Shown piece after piece: positions 39,743 through 48,931 of a stretch of DNA of 64,000 bases. Under the pieces are notes generated by a model. It worked only from the letters and a program-made list of their open reading frames with translations. It was not told where the DNA came from and did not search any database. A program made the position numbers and the translations under genes. The stretch spans positions 33,297 through 97,296 of the IMG/VR virus record IMGVR_UViG_3300025030_000058. One strand, given 5' to 3'. Every line of letters begins with the position of its first letter. The first letter of the stretch is position 1. Source of the DNA: a virus.

Positions 39743-40980
39743 GCGTTCACCCGACCTACCGTAGGCTCCTGTCCACTATGCGAGCCGTTTTTCAACAGGG
39801 TCAGCGTAGTCTCGAATGTTCCCGGCGTTATGGTATCTGTAATTTCATTTATAAGGTAGATTCCAGATGTGTGATCCAAAGCACCGTTTCCGCAGAAGAT
39901 ATTTGCTTTTATAGTCTCATTGGCTTTGATAGTAGGATCTCCCATTAAAATCATGGTCGCCTCATAGCATGCCATGTCCATCATCGAAACCCATAATTCC
40001 GTAGCACGTGCCTGTGTCACGACCGGATTTGGTTGGGCCGGTTGAACTAGTTTTAAATTACTGGCGTCTTTGGAGCGATTGAGCTGGCGTCCTCCTGTAG
40101 TAACTTTGGTGCTGGTGTTTTCGTTATTGCTGACCCGGTAGACCTCCGCCTTTCCCGTGACACTATTGATGGTTGCGGTTTCAATCGCAGCTCCCCCCGT
40201 TCCAATGCCTTGGGCCATGGCTCCTTGGAATTGTGTTACCCAATTCAAAACGGGGGTCTCTTTGTTGTTCCACCACGTGTACTCTCTCTTAGGAGATTCC
40301 TCATAAGCTGGAGGCCTAAATATAAGGGTTTTCGTATCATCCTCAAACGCAACGGTGTGCCCGGATCGGCCGCTTTCCTCATCCACGGATTCCGGGGCAA
40401 GGACGTGTTTGACAAAGTCCAGGTCACTCATATTGGACTGGTTGTAGACGCGCATTTCCGCTTGTGTCCCACGCAGTCCTTGACAGCGATCCATCATCGC
40501 CGCGCAGCGTTTGGTTCGTTCGTCTGTCTTCCAGCCGTTCTCTACCGCAATTTGCGACACAATCTCATTGATGCTTTTATCCCGCCATACCCGTGTTTTT
40601 AGTTCGCTTTGACCTGAGAGGAAGATTTGGGAAATCCCTGAAATTTCAATCTCTTTCCCCTCCGATTTTATGTCCGGCTTCCAATCCACGTCCGCAGAAC
40701 TCTTGTACCATGGAGACATCAGTCCCCCGACATACCCATACCGGAACTCCAGAATACGATCCCCCCCAAATAACTCCGCCTCCACACGGGTCCACTCGCT
40801 GTCCGAAACCCGAATTGCGACAGTGTTTCCCTGATCCTCCATGGACCGCACATGGGTAAGGCTTAACAGCATTTGTGGGCGTGATCCGAAGCTGGATAGG
40901 TACAGACTACCCAACTTTACTTCCGCGTAGGCTAAGAACGGCTGCGGGACATAGGCGGTGCTGCCACGTAAATTGGTCAT
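39739..40980 (-). CDS. Baseplate hub, gp27/gpD-like, 413 aa
   Basis: ATG 40980 overlaps the previous stop (ATGA), with GGAG upstream. The protein has hub-type features: an early beta-barrel (AIRVSDSEWTRVEAELFGGD), then INEIVSQIAVENGWK, a DLDFVKHVLAPE segment and a second barrel ending YLINEITDTITPGTFETTLT. Gene order LysM-hub-spike supports a hub that joins the tube to the spike. Confidence 0.85.
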   Translation of the reverse strand: MTNLRGSTAYVPQPFLAYAEVKLGSLYLSSFGSRPQMLLSLTHVRSMEDQGNTVAIRVSDSEWTRVEAELFGGDRILEFRYGYVGGLMSPWYKSSADVDWKPDIKSEGKEIEISGISQIFLSGQSELKTRVWRDKSINEIVSQIAVENGWKTDERTKRCAAMMDRCQGLRGTQAEMRVYNQSNMSDLDFVKHVLAPESVDEESGRSGHTVAFEDDTKTLIFRPPAYEESPKREYTWWNNKETPVLNWVTQFQGAMAQGIGTGGAAIETATINSVTGKAEVYRVSNNENTSTKVTTGGRQLNRSKDASNLKLVQPAQPNPVVTQARATELWVSMMDMACYEATMILMGDPTIKANETIKANIFCGNGALDHTSGIYLINEITDTITPGTFETTLTLLKNGSHSGQEPTVGRVNA

Positions 40981-41321
40981 CGGATGATCTCCGCGTATAC
41001 GACCCGCTTGGAGGGGATACGAAGCACCGTCCCAACGGGAGTCTCGTCCATGGGGAAGAATATCGCATTGGCCACGGCAATCACCCACCACAGCGTATCG
41101 TCCAGATAGTACTTGTACGCCAACTTATCCAACCGCGCTACTTCATTCGGTTTGATAATGTGAAACTCGTCGTCAGGATTTGACGCGATAGCTGGAATCG
41201 TCGGAACCTCATAGTACAAGACTCCGCTATCCTGGACGAGGCCTACGACGTACCACAGGGATTTCATCTCCTTTAGACGATCCCGGTAGTACGCCGCCTG
41301 AACGGGAAGTTCGTTGGTCAC
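40977..41321 (-). CDS. LysM/gp53-like baseplate protein, 114 aa
   Basis: HIIKPNEVARLDKLAYKYY, DDTLWWVIAVANAIFFP and GTVLRIP form the LysM-like fold of T4 gp53 / tail protein X. It ties the baseplate wedges to the hub. The GTG start overlaps the upstream stop (GTGA), with GGGAG about ten bases before. Confidence 0.85.
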   Translation of the reverse strand: MTNELPVQAAYYRDRLKEMKSLWYVVGLVQDSGVLYYEVPTIPAIASNPDDEFHIIKPNEVARLDKLAYKYYLDDTLWWVIAVANAIFFPMDETPVGTVLRIPSKRVVYAEIIR

Positions 41322-41863
41322 TTTTGATGTGCTCCCGTTTGCACTTCTTTGTAACTGATGGAGGAGTCACGAATCTCCATAATTTGCAAGGTGATCTCAA
41401 CGTGCATAGGCAGGCGTGCGTCCAAGTCCCACGGGGTGTCATCCGGCACGTCCACGTTCCACGACGTGATGACGCCGGTCATCTTCAACCAATTCTCAAT
41501 TTTAAGAATGCAACGGGGGGGCGTACCCGCACCGTTGCTATGGTCGGGGTATAGCGTGGATTGCAGCTTCCACACGTAGTCCTTAATCTTCGCTGTGTCT
41601 ATTTTGGAGTCTTTGGGGTCGGCAAAGAAGATGAAGGTCACACCTATGGTGCGAGGGCCGGAGTTGTTGTACCCCTGAATGGGTGCGCTACGGCCGATGA
41701 TTTCAGACGCGCTATAGGCTGCGGAGTTGGACTCAGACAGTCCTTTGGGCTTGAACTGAAAGGGAATTTTCACCCCGCCGACGATTTGCAAATAAGACTT
41801 CGGAACGGGAAAGGTAACCCCGTTGGAGGATGCGGAATCACCGGTAGTGGGGAAGAAGGGCAT
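41318..41863 (-). CDS. Tube-initiator/baseplate tube protein (CIS-tube-like), 181 aa
   Basis: The beta-rich order PVPKSYLQIVGGVKIPFQFK, ASEIIGRSAPIQGYNNSGPR and GVTFIFFADP, with a later VITSWNVDVPDDTPWD, resembles the tube-like proteins between tape measure and LysM genes in contractile systems (T4 gp48/gp54 role). It starts two bases after the tape-measure stop. Confidence 0.7.
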   Translation of the reverse strand: MPFFPTTGDSASSNGVTFPVPKSYLQIVGGVKIPFQFKPKGLSESNSAAYSASEIIGRSAPIQGYNNSGPRTIGVTFIFFADPKDSKIDTAKIKDYVWKLQSTLYPDHSNGAGTPPRCILKIENWLKMTGVITSWNVDVPDDTPWDLDARLPMHVEITLQIMEIRDSSISYKEVQTGAHQK

Positions 41864-41865
41864 AG

Positions 41866-44766
41866 CTATGACTGCACCGATGACAAGTCTTGGGGCGCGT
41901 ATGCGGGCATAGTTCGAGAATACCCGGAGTTACGCCGCGCCGCCGAAGCAGGTGCCTTCTTGTCTTTCGTGTCCGCTTCTACCAGGTCGTTGTTCTTTTC
42001 ATTTGCTACCAGGATGCTTTTCAAGTGCTTGTTCTGCTCACGGGTTTCCATGAGAAGTTGTTGCGACACGTCCAATGTGGTGGCGTAGGGTTTCTTTTCC
42101 TTTCCAGCAACTAACGCCTTGCCTACAGGAACCGCCTGTGGAGCGGCTTGCGGAGCTGCCTTTCCCCCTAGGAACCGGCCAAGGATGCCGCCTGCAAATT
42201 GTGCCACGGCTCCAAGGGCTTTCAACACTTTGTCTAGTCCTAAGAACTCTAAAATACGGTTGCCAATAGCCTGAATGGGCTTGATGAACGTGTCCTGCAC
42301 AAAGGCTGCAATCTTTTGCGCGATGCCTTGCAGGCCGGATAGGAACTGTCCCACCCACCCTTTAACCCCTTTGGATAATCCTGTTAACGCCCTTACCGGA
42401 CTTGTAAAAAGCGTTTTCCAGAACCGAATTACGGATTTTTCGGCTTTTATAAGCCAAGTAATGACTTTTATCACGGCTTGAAACACTTTTACTACGATTT
42501 TAAGACTAAACGCCACGTATTTCAGTTGAAGAACCAACCCTTTCCCAAGAACTTTAACCAGTAATCCGACGGCAGCTCCCACGTACTCAAAAAACACCTT
42601 CGCACCTTCACCCTTACTTTTAAACAGCCCAATTTCTTGGAAAATATCCACTATAGCCGACCAAAGATCCTTGAACGCGGGAATCAAAGGCTTTAAAGCG
42701 TCCATCACCTCTTTAAACCCTTCTCGTACGGGCCCCCATGCCTCCTGTAAGCCTTGCAGGACATTATCTTTGAAGAGTACCCAACCAGACTTCAAAGACG
42801 ACCACAGGGCCTTAAACGGGGCTGCCAATTTTCCGAGGAACTTGTCCCATGCCGCCAATGCTTCCTTACCACCAAGTTTCTCAATCAGTGGCCGCAGAAC
42901 ATACTTGTTGAAAAGTTTCACCAAGTCAAACGCCAGGAATGCAATTCCGATGCCTCCCAATAATCGCAGGCCTAATTTAAGCCCTATTTTAGGGAGAAAT
43001 TTCAAAATAGGGGATAAGGCGCTCTGGAAAAGCCCCAAGACTTTGCCCCCTTTACCCTTCCCTAAGATGGATCCCAGAAATCCTCCAGGAGATATGCCCG
43101 AGAGCTTGTCCAGGACCTTTCCAACAGCAGGTATTTTCTTAGCGATCCCAAGAAATCCGCTAAGTTTGTCGGTAATTGTGCTGGCAATCCCAACCCCTGA
43201 CAACGCGCCGGATAACATAACGAGGGCAACGGCGGCGGCCTTGACGGGCCCTGGAATCTTGGAGACAATGGCAAAGAATGGTTCCGTCACCTTCAAGGCC
43301 AGCTTTAACCCCGCAATCAACGGGGATAACACGGGCAGGACAAAGTTTCCAATGACGTTCTTCCACAGGGCTTTGAGCTGGTCTTTCAAATCAGAGACAG
43401 TGCCTCGGAAACTATCATAGGTCGTGTCCAAAGTATCAGTTTTTCCGTTCGCCTCCGTCATGGACTTGGCGATCTTGTCAATCTCAGCCTCGGAAGCGTT
43501 GCGCAGAGTTCTCAGCATATCTGCGCTGCTTCCGGTCATTCGGGCGTAGTTGTCAATCATCCCCGCATTCATCCCTTTGGCTTTGCGTGCCATCCCCTTA
43601 ACCAGCGCCGTCATGGCTTTGTCAATGCCCTTGCCGGAATTGATAGCCTCACGCGCGGCGCGGGCGGACATTCCCCCCAAGGGGGCGTAGATGCCGAGCA
43701 GTTTATGCCCGTCCACGTCAGCGGCGTCCCCGACTTTTTGGAGCATGTCCAGAATGTCGCTTTCTCCCACGCCGATTTGCCCGAAGAGTCCACGCACGGC
43801 CAGGAGTTGCTTCTGCACGGATTCCCGCAGATCCCCGGCTCGGAAGCGCTTGACGTAATCTTGCGCCTGTCCCAGGAAGCCCATCAATTCCGTCGTGGAC
43901 TCCCCTGTGGCCTTGGCGACGTTGAGCATGGCGGATCCAATGCGGTTGATGCCCTCAGGGGATAAGCGGTTGATCCGCACCTGATTGGCGATGAATTCCG
44001 CCGCTTCCGCGTTGCCCATGCCGAAAACCTTAGCATATTTCACTCCGCTGGAGGTCAAGGTATCCAGTTGATCGGCCGCGATCCCTGACTTGGCGTACGC
44101 ACCAAAGAACTCCCCGATGAGGGCGGAGTCTACTTTGAGCTTGGCTCCCAGGTTAACGGCTTGGTCGGTGAGGGCTTTAATGCCCGCAGCCCCCACCTCC
44201 ACGCCCTTGGCAGACGCGGCGACACCTGCCATAGTATTCTGGAGGTCCGCCATGTCGTCAATGGCATCGCCGAAGGCCAACATGCCCGCGATGGAGCCCA
44301 GTTGGGCTACCCAGCTATCCGTGATGCGCATAGCCTTGCGGACAAACAACTTGTACTCCACTTCTTTTCGCCGCATGTCCTTGGCGGATAGCACCTTTTC
44401 CAGGAACCCGGATTTTTCCGCCGACGAGGCCTTGGGCATCAGGGCGTCAATCCATCGACGCCCCGTGCGGATCATGGCCGTCTCCCCTTGCTCCTTCCCG
44501 ATTTTCTCCATGTTCCGGATCAGCACATTCAACCGCCCGGCTACCTCGTCCGCCTGCTCCTTCTTGGCGAACTGCTTGAAGGCGTCCCCCCACTTCTTAA
44601 TGGTGTTCTCGGTGACGCCAACGGATGTGGATGAGGCCTTTTCCGCCGACACGATCCGCTTCTTGAACCGCTCCCAACGGTCGCCGATATTCTTCAAAGG
44701 ACGGGTCATATCGTCCTTCAACGAATACACGTATTGCATGGCGAGCAGTTCAGTGTCGGCGGCCAT
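41866..44766 (-). CDS. Tail tape measure protein, 966 aa
   Basis: AAGGGAAATA precedes ATG 44766, which overlaps the frameshifted chaperone stop. The N-terminal 500 residues are helical with charged periodicity. Several hydrophobic segments follow (VKAAAVALVMLSGALSGVGI, LGGIGIAFLAFDLV, YVGAAVGLLVKVLGKGLVLQ), as in TP901-type tape measures that fix tail length and help DNA passage. It is the longest tail gene after the gpI-like gene and lies in the standard position. Confidence 0.92.
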   Translation of the reverse strand: MAADTELLAMQYVYSLKDDMTRPLKNIGDRWERFKKRIVSAEKASSTSVGVTENTIKKWGDAFKQFAKKEQADEVAGRLNVLIRNMEKIGKEQGETAMIRTGRRWIDALMPKASSAEKSGFLEKVLSAKDMRRKEVEYKLFVRKAMRITDSWVAQLGSIAGMLAFGDAIDDMADLQNTMAGVAASAKGVEVGAAGIKALTDQAVNLGAKLKVDSALIGEFFGAYAKSGIAADQLDTLTSSGVKYAKVFGMGNAEAAEFIANQVRINRLSPEGINRIGSAMLNVAKATGESTTELMGFLGQAQDYVKRFRAGDLRESVQKQLLAVRGLFGQIGVGESDILDMLQKVGDAADVDGHKLLGIYAPLGGMSARAAREAINSGKGIDKAMTALVKGMARKAKGMNAGMIDNYARMTGSSADMLRTLRNASEAEIDKIAKSMTEANGKTDTLDTTYDSFRGTVSDLKDQLKALWKNVIGNFVLPVLSPLIAGLKLALKVTEPFFAIVSKIPGPVKAAAVALVMLSGALSGVGIASTITDKLSGFLGIAKKIPAVGKVLDKLSGISPGGFLGSILGKGKGGKVLGLFQSALSPILKFLPKIGLKLGLRLLGGIGIAFLAFDLVKLFNKYVLRPLIEKLGGKEALAAWDKFLGKLAAPFKALWSSLKSGWVLFKDNVLQGLQEAWGPVREGFKEVMDALKPLIPAFKDLWSAIVDIFQEIGLFKSKGEGAKVFFEYVGAAVGLLVKVLGKGLVLQLKYVAFSLKIVVKVFQAVIKVITWLIKAEKSVIRFWKTLFTSPVRALTGLSKGVKGWVGQFLSGLQGIAQKIAAFVQDTFIKPIQAIGNRILEFLGLDKVLKALGAVAQFAGGILGRFLGGKAAPQAAPQAVPVGKALVAGKEKKPYATTLDVSQQLLMETREQNKHLKSILVANEKNNDLVEADTKDKKAPASAARRNSGYSRTMPAYAPQDLSSVQS

Positions 44767-44978
44767 TATTTCCCTTTCGTCATGTGCGCGACCTCATCCG
44801 CGTACTTATCCAGCCTGGCCATCCACCACTGGCGCTGGGCGATGGTCATCTCCTCGATTTCCGTCAGTTGTAGCTTTCCCCCCATTTTCAGGAGGAATTC
44901 CTGTTCGAGAATATCCTCCCACGTTGATCTTGGGCCGAAAAAACTCCGCGGACGGCTGCACGTCCTGCCGGGTCTCAT
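44766..44978 (-). CDS. C-terminal extension of the chaperone reached by a +1 frameshift
   Basis: The frame from about 44936 reads STWEDILEQEFLLKMGGKLQ then IAQRQWWMARLDKYADEV, typical of the second product of tail chaperone genes. It has no ribosome binding site of its own. A shift on TTT-TTT-C (44943-44937), which has GGAG three bases upstream of the slippery codon as in prfB, would give one protein of about 329 residues. An extra T from a sequencing error would look the same. Confidence 0.6.
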   Translation of the reverse strand: MRPGRTCSRPRSFFGPRSTWEDILEQEFLLKMGGKLQLTEIEEMTIAQRQWWMARLDKYADEVAHMTKGK

Positions 44979-45756
44979 GCCCGCATTCGGGGCACACGGC
45001 TACGGTTTCCATCACAAACCCGAATTGCTTGTCCCGCATGGCGGTTTCGAGGAACTGCGCGTCGTACATCACGAGGTCGTCCAGAACCTCGATCTTTCGG
45101 CGCATGGAGAAATTGGCGCTCATGTCCTCGCCGTCGATGCTGACCACGGCCTGCGCCATACGCACGACCATGATGATGTTCTTGAGGTCCTCCAGGGCTT
45201 TCTTGCGCGCCTCAGGGTCCCGTTCCTGGGCCGCGTCCTCCATGATCTTGCGCACGCGCTTGGTGATCTCCGGCTCATCCTTACCGAACAGGTAGCGCCA
45301 CCCGAATTTCTTGCCGCACACGGGGAGCACGGTGTAAAACGGCGGCTTGTCCTCTTCCGTGGCCACCAGCGTGTCCAGGTCGTCGGGCCACCGCATGTAA
45401 TGCGTGTACTTGCTCTCACACCGGGGGCAGATCATAGTCTGCTCAATGTCGTGCCCCAGACTGATGGACCGCAGGACCACCATCAGGTACATGACATCCA
45501 TCAGGAGCAGCTCGTTCGGCGGGAACGGGAGATCCGTGCATTCGCTGAAAATCTGGAGCATTGTCTTGAACATGGTATCGTTCGTGACCGACGCCAGAAG
45601 GCGCTCATGCCGGGTTTTCATGGGAGTGACGGTTACGATGCCGTCCGGAGGCTGCCCCCCGTAAAACAATCCCGCAGAGGGGAGGCGGATCTCCGTGGGG
45701 CCGAACCGGCTGGTTTCCTTGTTGAGCGAGGGGGTTACAATTTTCACTTCCGACAT
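44806..45756 (-). CDS. Tail assembly chaperone / T4-baseplate-like protein, zero-frame form, 316 aa
   Basis: The protein resembles the T4 gp26-like baseplate chaperone family: FPPNELLLMDVMYLMVVLRS, two CxxC pairs (CPRC, CPEC) and a CPECGHETRQDVQPSAEFF segment. It lies between tube and tape-measure genes, where tail assembly chaperones are found. After EFF the zero frame continues with 43 residues of low-complexity type. The neighbouring frame (44978-44766) continues with a protein-like sequence, so a frameshift at 44943-44937 is likely. Confidence 0.75.
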   Translation of the reverse strand: MSEVKIVTPSLNKETSRFGPTEIRLPSAGLFYGGQPPDGIVTVTPMKTRHERLLASVTNDTMFKTMLQIFSECTDLPFPPNELLLMDVMYLMVVLRSISLGHDIEQTMICPRCESKYTHYMRWPDDLDTLVATEEDKPPFYTVLPVCGKKFGWRYLFGKDEPEITKRVRKIMEDAAQERDPEARKKALEDLKNIIMVVRMAQAVVSIDGEDMSANFSMRRKIEVLDDLVMYDAQFLETAMRDKQFGFVMETVAVCPECGHETRQDVQPSAEFFRPKINVGGYSRTGIPPENGGKATTDGNRGDDHRPAPVVDGQAG

Positions 45757-45850
45757 GGTGTTCTCCTTCAGTTATTTTTCTCTCCGTCGGGTCTCTATCG
45801 TCGGTTGTCGGAAGTAAGCGTGGGAAGAAACAATGTCTCTACGGTGGGGA

Positions 45851-46354
45851 TTATGCCTCCTTGATGAACTTGTCGAAGGCGATGGTGACGGGGATGCCGA
45901 TTTCCTCAGCGCTTCCGTGTTCCAGTGCCACGGAGCCTATAGCAGACGGCCAGGCGTTGATGAGCTTGAACTTGCGCTCTATGCTGCCGTCACTGGACAC
46001 GAGCAACAGATAGCCGTTTTTCTTATACTGGTCATTGGACTTAATTGCGCCCGTCTCGGGATCGTATACCGATTTCCGCCACTGGATCACCTTGTCAAAG
46101 GAGTCCTGGTCCACGAAGTCCCGGATAACGATCTCCCCCTCCTCAATCGTCACCATGCCGGGGTACTTGGAGAAGGTGTTCATGTACGGCATGGACATGA
46201 CTTCATTGGACTCCGAGGGAGTGAAGGCGCTCTTGACCATCAGCTTGAGCGTGTCCCCTCCCGGAAAGCCGTCGAACTCCAACTCGAAATGCCCCGAGCG
46301 CTGCGGTTCAAACTTCCCGCCGGAAACCAAGTGCCCCGCGTCCATTCTTGACAT
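45851..46354 (-). CDS. Tail tube protein, gp19-like, 167 aa
   Basis: AAGGAG lies six bases before ATG 46354. The fold pattern fits gp19-type tubes: HFELEFDGFPGGDTLKLMVK, then IEEGEIVIRDFVDQDSFDKV, IQWRKSVYDPETG and a beta end with FKLINAWPSAIGSVALEHG. It polymerises as hexamer rings inside the sheath. The gene follows the sheath gene but a likely terminator lies between them. Confidence 0.9.
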   Translation of the reverse strand: MSRMDAGHLVSGGKFEPQRSGHFELEFDGFPGGDTLKLMVKSAFTPSESNEVMSMPYMNTFSKYPGMVTIEEGEIVIRDFVDQDSFDKVIQWRKSVYDPETGAIKSNDQYKKNGYLLLVSSDGSIERKFKLINAWPSAIGSVALEHGSAEEIGIPVTIAFDKFIKEA

Positions 46355-46380
46355 GAGTGACTCCTTTATTGTCCCCTCAG

Positions 46381-46413
46381 AAAAAGACCACTCCCCCCCG
46401 GTTGCCGGGGGAG
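46381..46413 (-). terminator. Possible intrinsic terminator between sheath and tube genes
   Basis: CTCCCCCGG and CCGGGGGGGAG form a very GC-rich stem (9 pairs, a 2-base bulge, 3-base loop), followed after five bases by TTTTT. The T-run is slightly too far for a classic terminator. It might attenuate or protect the end of the sheath mRNA. Confidence 0.55.
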
Positions 46414-46447
46414 AGGGTCTCGACGGAGAGGGGGTTCATGAAGGCCA

Positions 46448-48586
46448 TTAGATAGTGAACTCGTTCAGGTCCGCGCCGGAGGGCGTGACCACGAAGTCGA
46501 TCTGGATGATTTCCGCCACGCGCGTGGGGTCCAAGATAATGACCCCGTGCATTTCATTCCGGGCAATGGCGTCCGGGGGATTGGTGGCCGCGTCACACTT
46601 GACGGCGTAGCTATTCAACCCCCGGCGGTTCTTGACGCCCTCCAGGAACGGTTCCACCAACCCCTTGAACCGCCGCCAGGTCACGGCATCGTCCAATTGG
46701 AACAACAGCAGGTAGGAAGATGCAGCAATCGTCTTGCGGAGGTACAGGAGCAACCGGCGGACGTTGATCCGATCCATGGCCGTCGGGGCGCGTTGGAGCG
46801 TCCGCTGACCGAAGATGGTTACGCCATGACGCGGGGGAGCGATGATGGGATTGACCGCGTTGCCGTTCCCATACAGGAGATCCCGGTCCCCCTGATCCGC
46901 CTCGAATTCCAGTTCCATCACGTTGATGAGACGACCGTAGACGGGACCGGCGGGAGCCTGCCAGACCTCGGCGTTGAAGTCGGTGTAGGCGATGGCTCCC
47001 GCGACGAAGCCGGACGGCGGAACCCACACTTCCTGCTTGTTCGTGTAGTCCTGGACCTTCAACCACGGCCAGAATAGCGCGCCGTAGGACGAGTCATAGG
47101 CGACATGCGAACTGTTGGGGGCCAACCAGCCGTTGTGCCAGTCGATCACTTCCGACACGTCAAAGCCGATGGGAGGATCAATCAGGGCCAGGCAGTCACC
47201 CCGTGTCTCCGCGATGGTCAGCAGTTCCGTGACGACGGCATGGGCGTACTCGCCGGGGACAGCCAGAAGATTGACATCCACGCGGTCCACATTAGTGAAC
47301 GCCTGGAGGGACGCGACGAAATCCGCGTCCAAGGCCGCTGCATCCACACCGGCGGCCAGGGTGAAGGTCCCCAACGTAGGAGTTGTCAACGTGGATCCCG
47401 TCATGTCGATCTCAATGTAATGCGAGGAGATCTTTTTCATGATGAAATACGGGGATGTGGGGTCCATGTCCAGCACGTCCGCGACGTAAAGGGAATTCCC
47501 GCCTGTATCCTTGACAGTTAACTTGAATGTGCTGGAAATACTGCCCGCAGACGTGACGACCTGGAACCCGTTGGCCCAGACGCCTTTGGAATAGGCGTAC
47601 GCGGTAAACGCCGTTCCGCCGGAGGCCACGCCGGTGTACGTGACATTATCCCATCCTAACGCGGTTTCGCAAAGGGAATCGGCATGCATGGTGAGGTTAG
47701 AGGCCGCACCTGTAGTCAAGGAGGAAATCTTAATCTTGTTGTTGACAACTTCCGCCAGGCCCCACAGGCTGAAATCCGTCAGAGCGTTGATAGCGGTAGC
47801 AACCTGCGACGCCGTCAGCGTCCCGCCGCCGAGGTAACCAGTGATTGTGTGACCCGTGTCAATGACCAACTTGATGTAATCCGTCCCCGCGATGACATCC
47901 GCGCCCGCCTTTGCCACGCCGACGGCTGCTGTAAATCCCAACGTGGTATAGCAATCGTTGGCGACGGCGGTAACCGTGAACGTGGCGGCCGCGCCCGTAG
48001 TATTGTGTGTAACCTTGATCTTGCCTCCATCGGGAGCAAACGTTAGTCCAGCGGATCCAGCGTTCAATTCACCGCAGATTTGCGCGGCCGTTCGACTGCC
48101 AGCGGTCAACGTGACCGTATAGGGCGACGCGCCGGGATCTGGAACAATGGCCACCAGGAACTTGTCATTCACGCCGGTGGAGATGTTGAAGTTCTCCGCC
48201 TCGATCCCCGTGAACGTCGCGGCCTGCGCGTCCACGTGCGCCACGAGCGTAAACGGCCCCGCCACGGTGCCGGTATGCGATCCAGGCGTGGCTCCAGCCG
48301 TCACAATAATCCGTGCTTCATCGGCGGCAGCTCCGGTGGTGCGTAGCACTTTGGCGTTTTTCCCGTTCCGCAGGTACGCAATGACGGCGTAGGTGGCCAG
48401 ATAATTAGGATTCACATTGCCAAACTCTAACGCTAAATCCAGAACGTTGGTGATGTCCGTGATTTTGTCCGTACGCCCCTTTTCAAACTCCCCGGCGACG
48501 CCGAAGATGCACGTGGACAGATTGGCCACATAGGCCGAGAGATCCCGTTCTGTGGTGTAAATTCCAGGGCTGACATGTACAGACAT
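46448..48586 (-). CDS. Tail sheath protein with inserted domains, 712 aa
   Basis: AAGGAG precedes ATG 48586. The start VHVSPGIYTTERDLSAYVAN and the end (QRAPTAMDRINVRRLLLYLR, then AASSYLLLFQ, and NEMHGVIILDPTR) are standard sheath sequence. Between them lie two related repeats of about 75 residues (YTVTLTAGSRTAAQICGELN; HTITGYLGGGTLTASQVATA), each with a conserved A-x-x-I/L-x-x-x-I/L-N core and an end in A/T-L-G, like flagellar hook IN motifs. They probably protrude from the tail surface. T4 gp18 is of similar length. Confidence 0.9.
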   Translation of the reverse strand: MSVHVSPGIYTTERDLSAYVANLSTCIFGVAGEFEKGRTDKITDITNVLDLALEFGNVNPNYLATYAVIAYLRNGKNAKVLRTTGAAADEARIIVTAGATPGSHTGTVAGPFTLVAHVDAQAATFTGIEAENFNISTGVNDKFLVAIVPDPGASPYTVTLTAGSRTAAQICGELNAGSAGLTFAPDGGKIKVTHNTTGAAATFTVTAVANDCYTTLGFTAAVGVAKAGADVIAGTDYIKLVIDTGHTITGYLGGGTLTASQVATAINALTDFSLWGLAEVVNNKIKISSLTTGAASNLTMHADSLCETALGWDNVTYTGVASGGTAFTAYAYSKGVWANGFQVVTSAGSISSTFKLTVKDTGGNSLYVADVLDMDPTSPYFIMKKISSHYIEIDMTGSTLTTPTLGTFTLAAGVDAAALDADFVASLQAFTNVDRVDVNLLAVPGEYAHAVVTELLTIAETRGDCLALIDPPIGFDVSEVIDWHNGWLAPNSSHVAYDSSYGALFWPWLKVQDYTNKQEVWVPPSGFVAGAIAYTDFNAEVWQAPAGPVYGRLINVMELEFEADQGDRDLLYGNGNAVNPIIAPPRHGVTIFGQRTLQRAPTAMDRINVRRLLLYLRKTIAASSYLLLFQLDDAVTWRRFKGLVEPFLEGVKNRRGLNSYAVKCDAATNPPDAIARNEMHGVIILDPTRVAEIIQIDFVVTPSGADLNEFTI

Positions 48587-48595
48587 GGGGTCTCC

Positions 48596-48847
48596 TTAAC
48601 GTCCGGCGCGGCGGCCCGCGCGGTTAAACGCGGCCGGTTTGGGGGAGTCCTCGGCGGGAGCGGTTCCGGGAACGTCGGGAACGTCCTGAATGAGAATGCG
48701 CTTGTTGGCGACGTTCTTGTACGACTCCGGCACAAATTCCTCGTTGGGAATAGGATCGCTCCGACCATACGCCTTGAGGCGGAGGACTTGTCCCCCGCGC
48801 AACACGACGCTCATTGCCTGGTTCAAACGATTCAGGACGATCTTCAT
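48596..48847 (-). CDS. Hypothetical protein before the sheath gene, 83 aa
   Basis: GAGGAG lies five bases before ATG 48847 and two before another ATG, so the second was chosen. The first 30 residues are beta-like (MKIVLNRLNQAMSVVLRGGQ). The C-terminus is Pro-rich and ends in a basic tail (FNRAGRRAGR). It may be a small neck or tail-terminator accessory. No family is recognised. Confidence 0.6.
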   Translation of the reverse strand: MKIVLNRLNQAMSVVLRGGQVLRLKAYGRSDPIPNEEFVPESYKNVANKRILIQDVPDVPGTAPAEDSPKPAAFNRAGRRAGR

Positions 48848-48931
48848 CATGACTCCTCATGCCATAGTTCGGCAGTCTGGTTCTCTGTTCTGACACCCTC
48901 GGGTTTGGAAGATTCGGCCCCAGCGCAAGGC

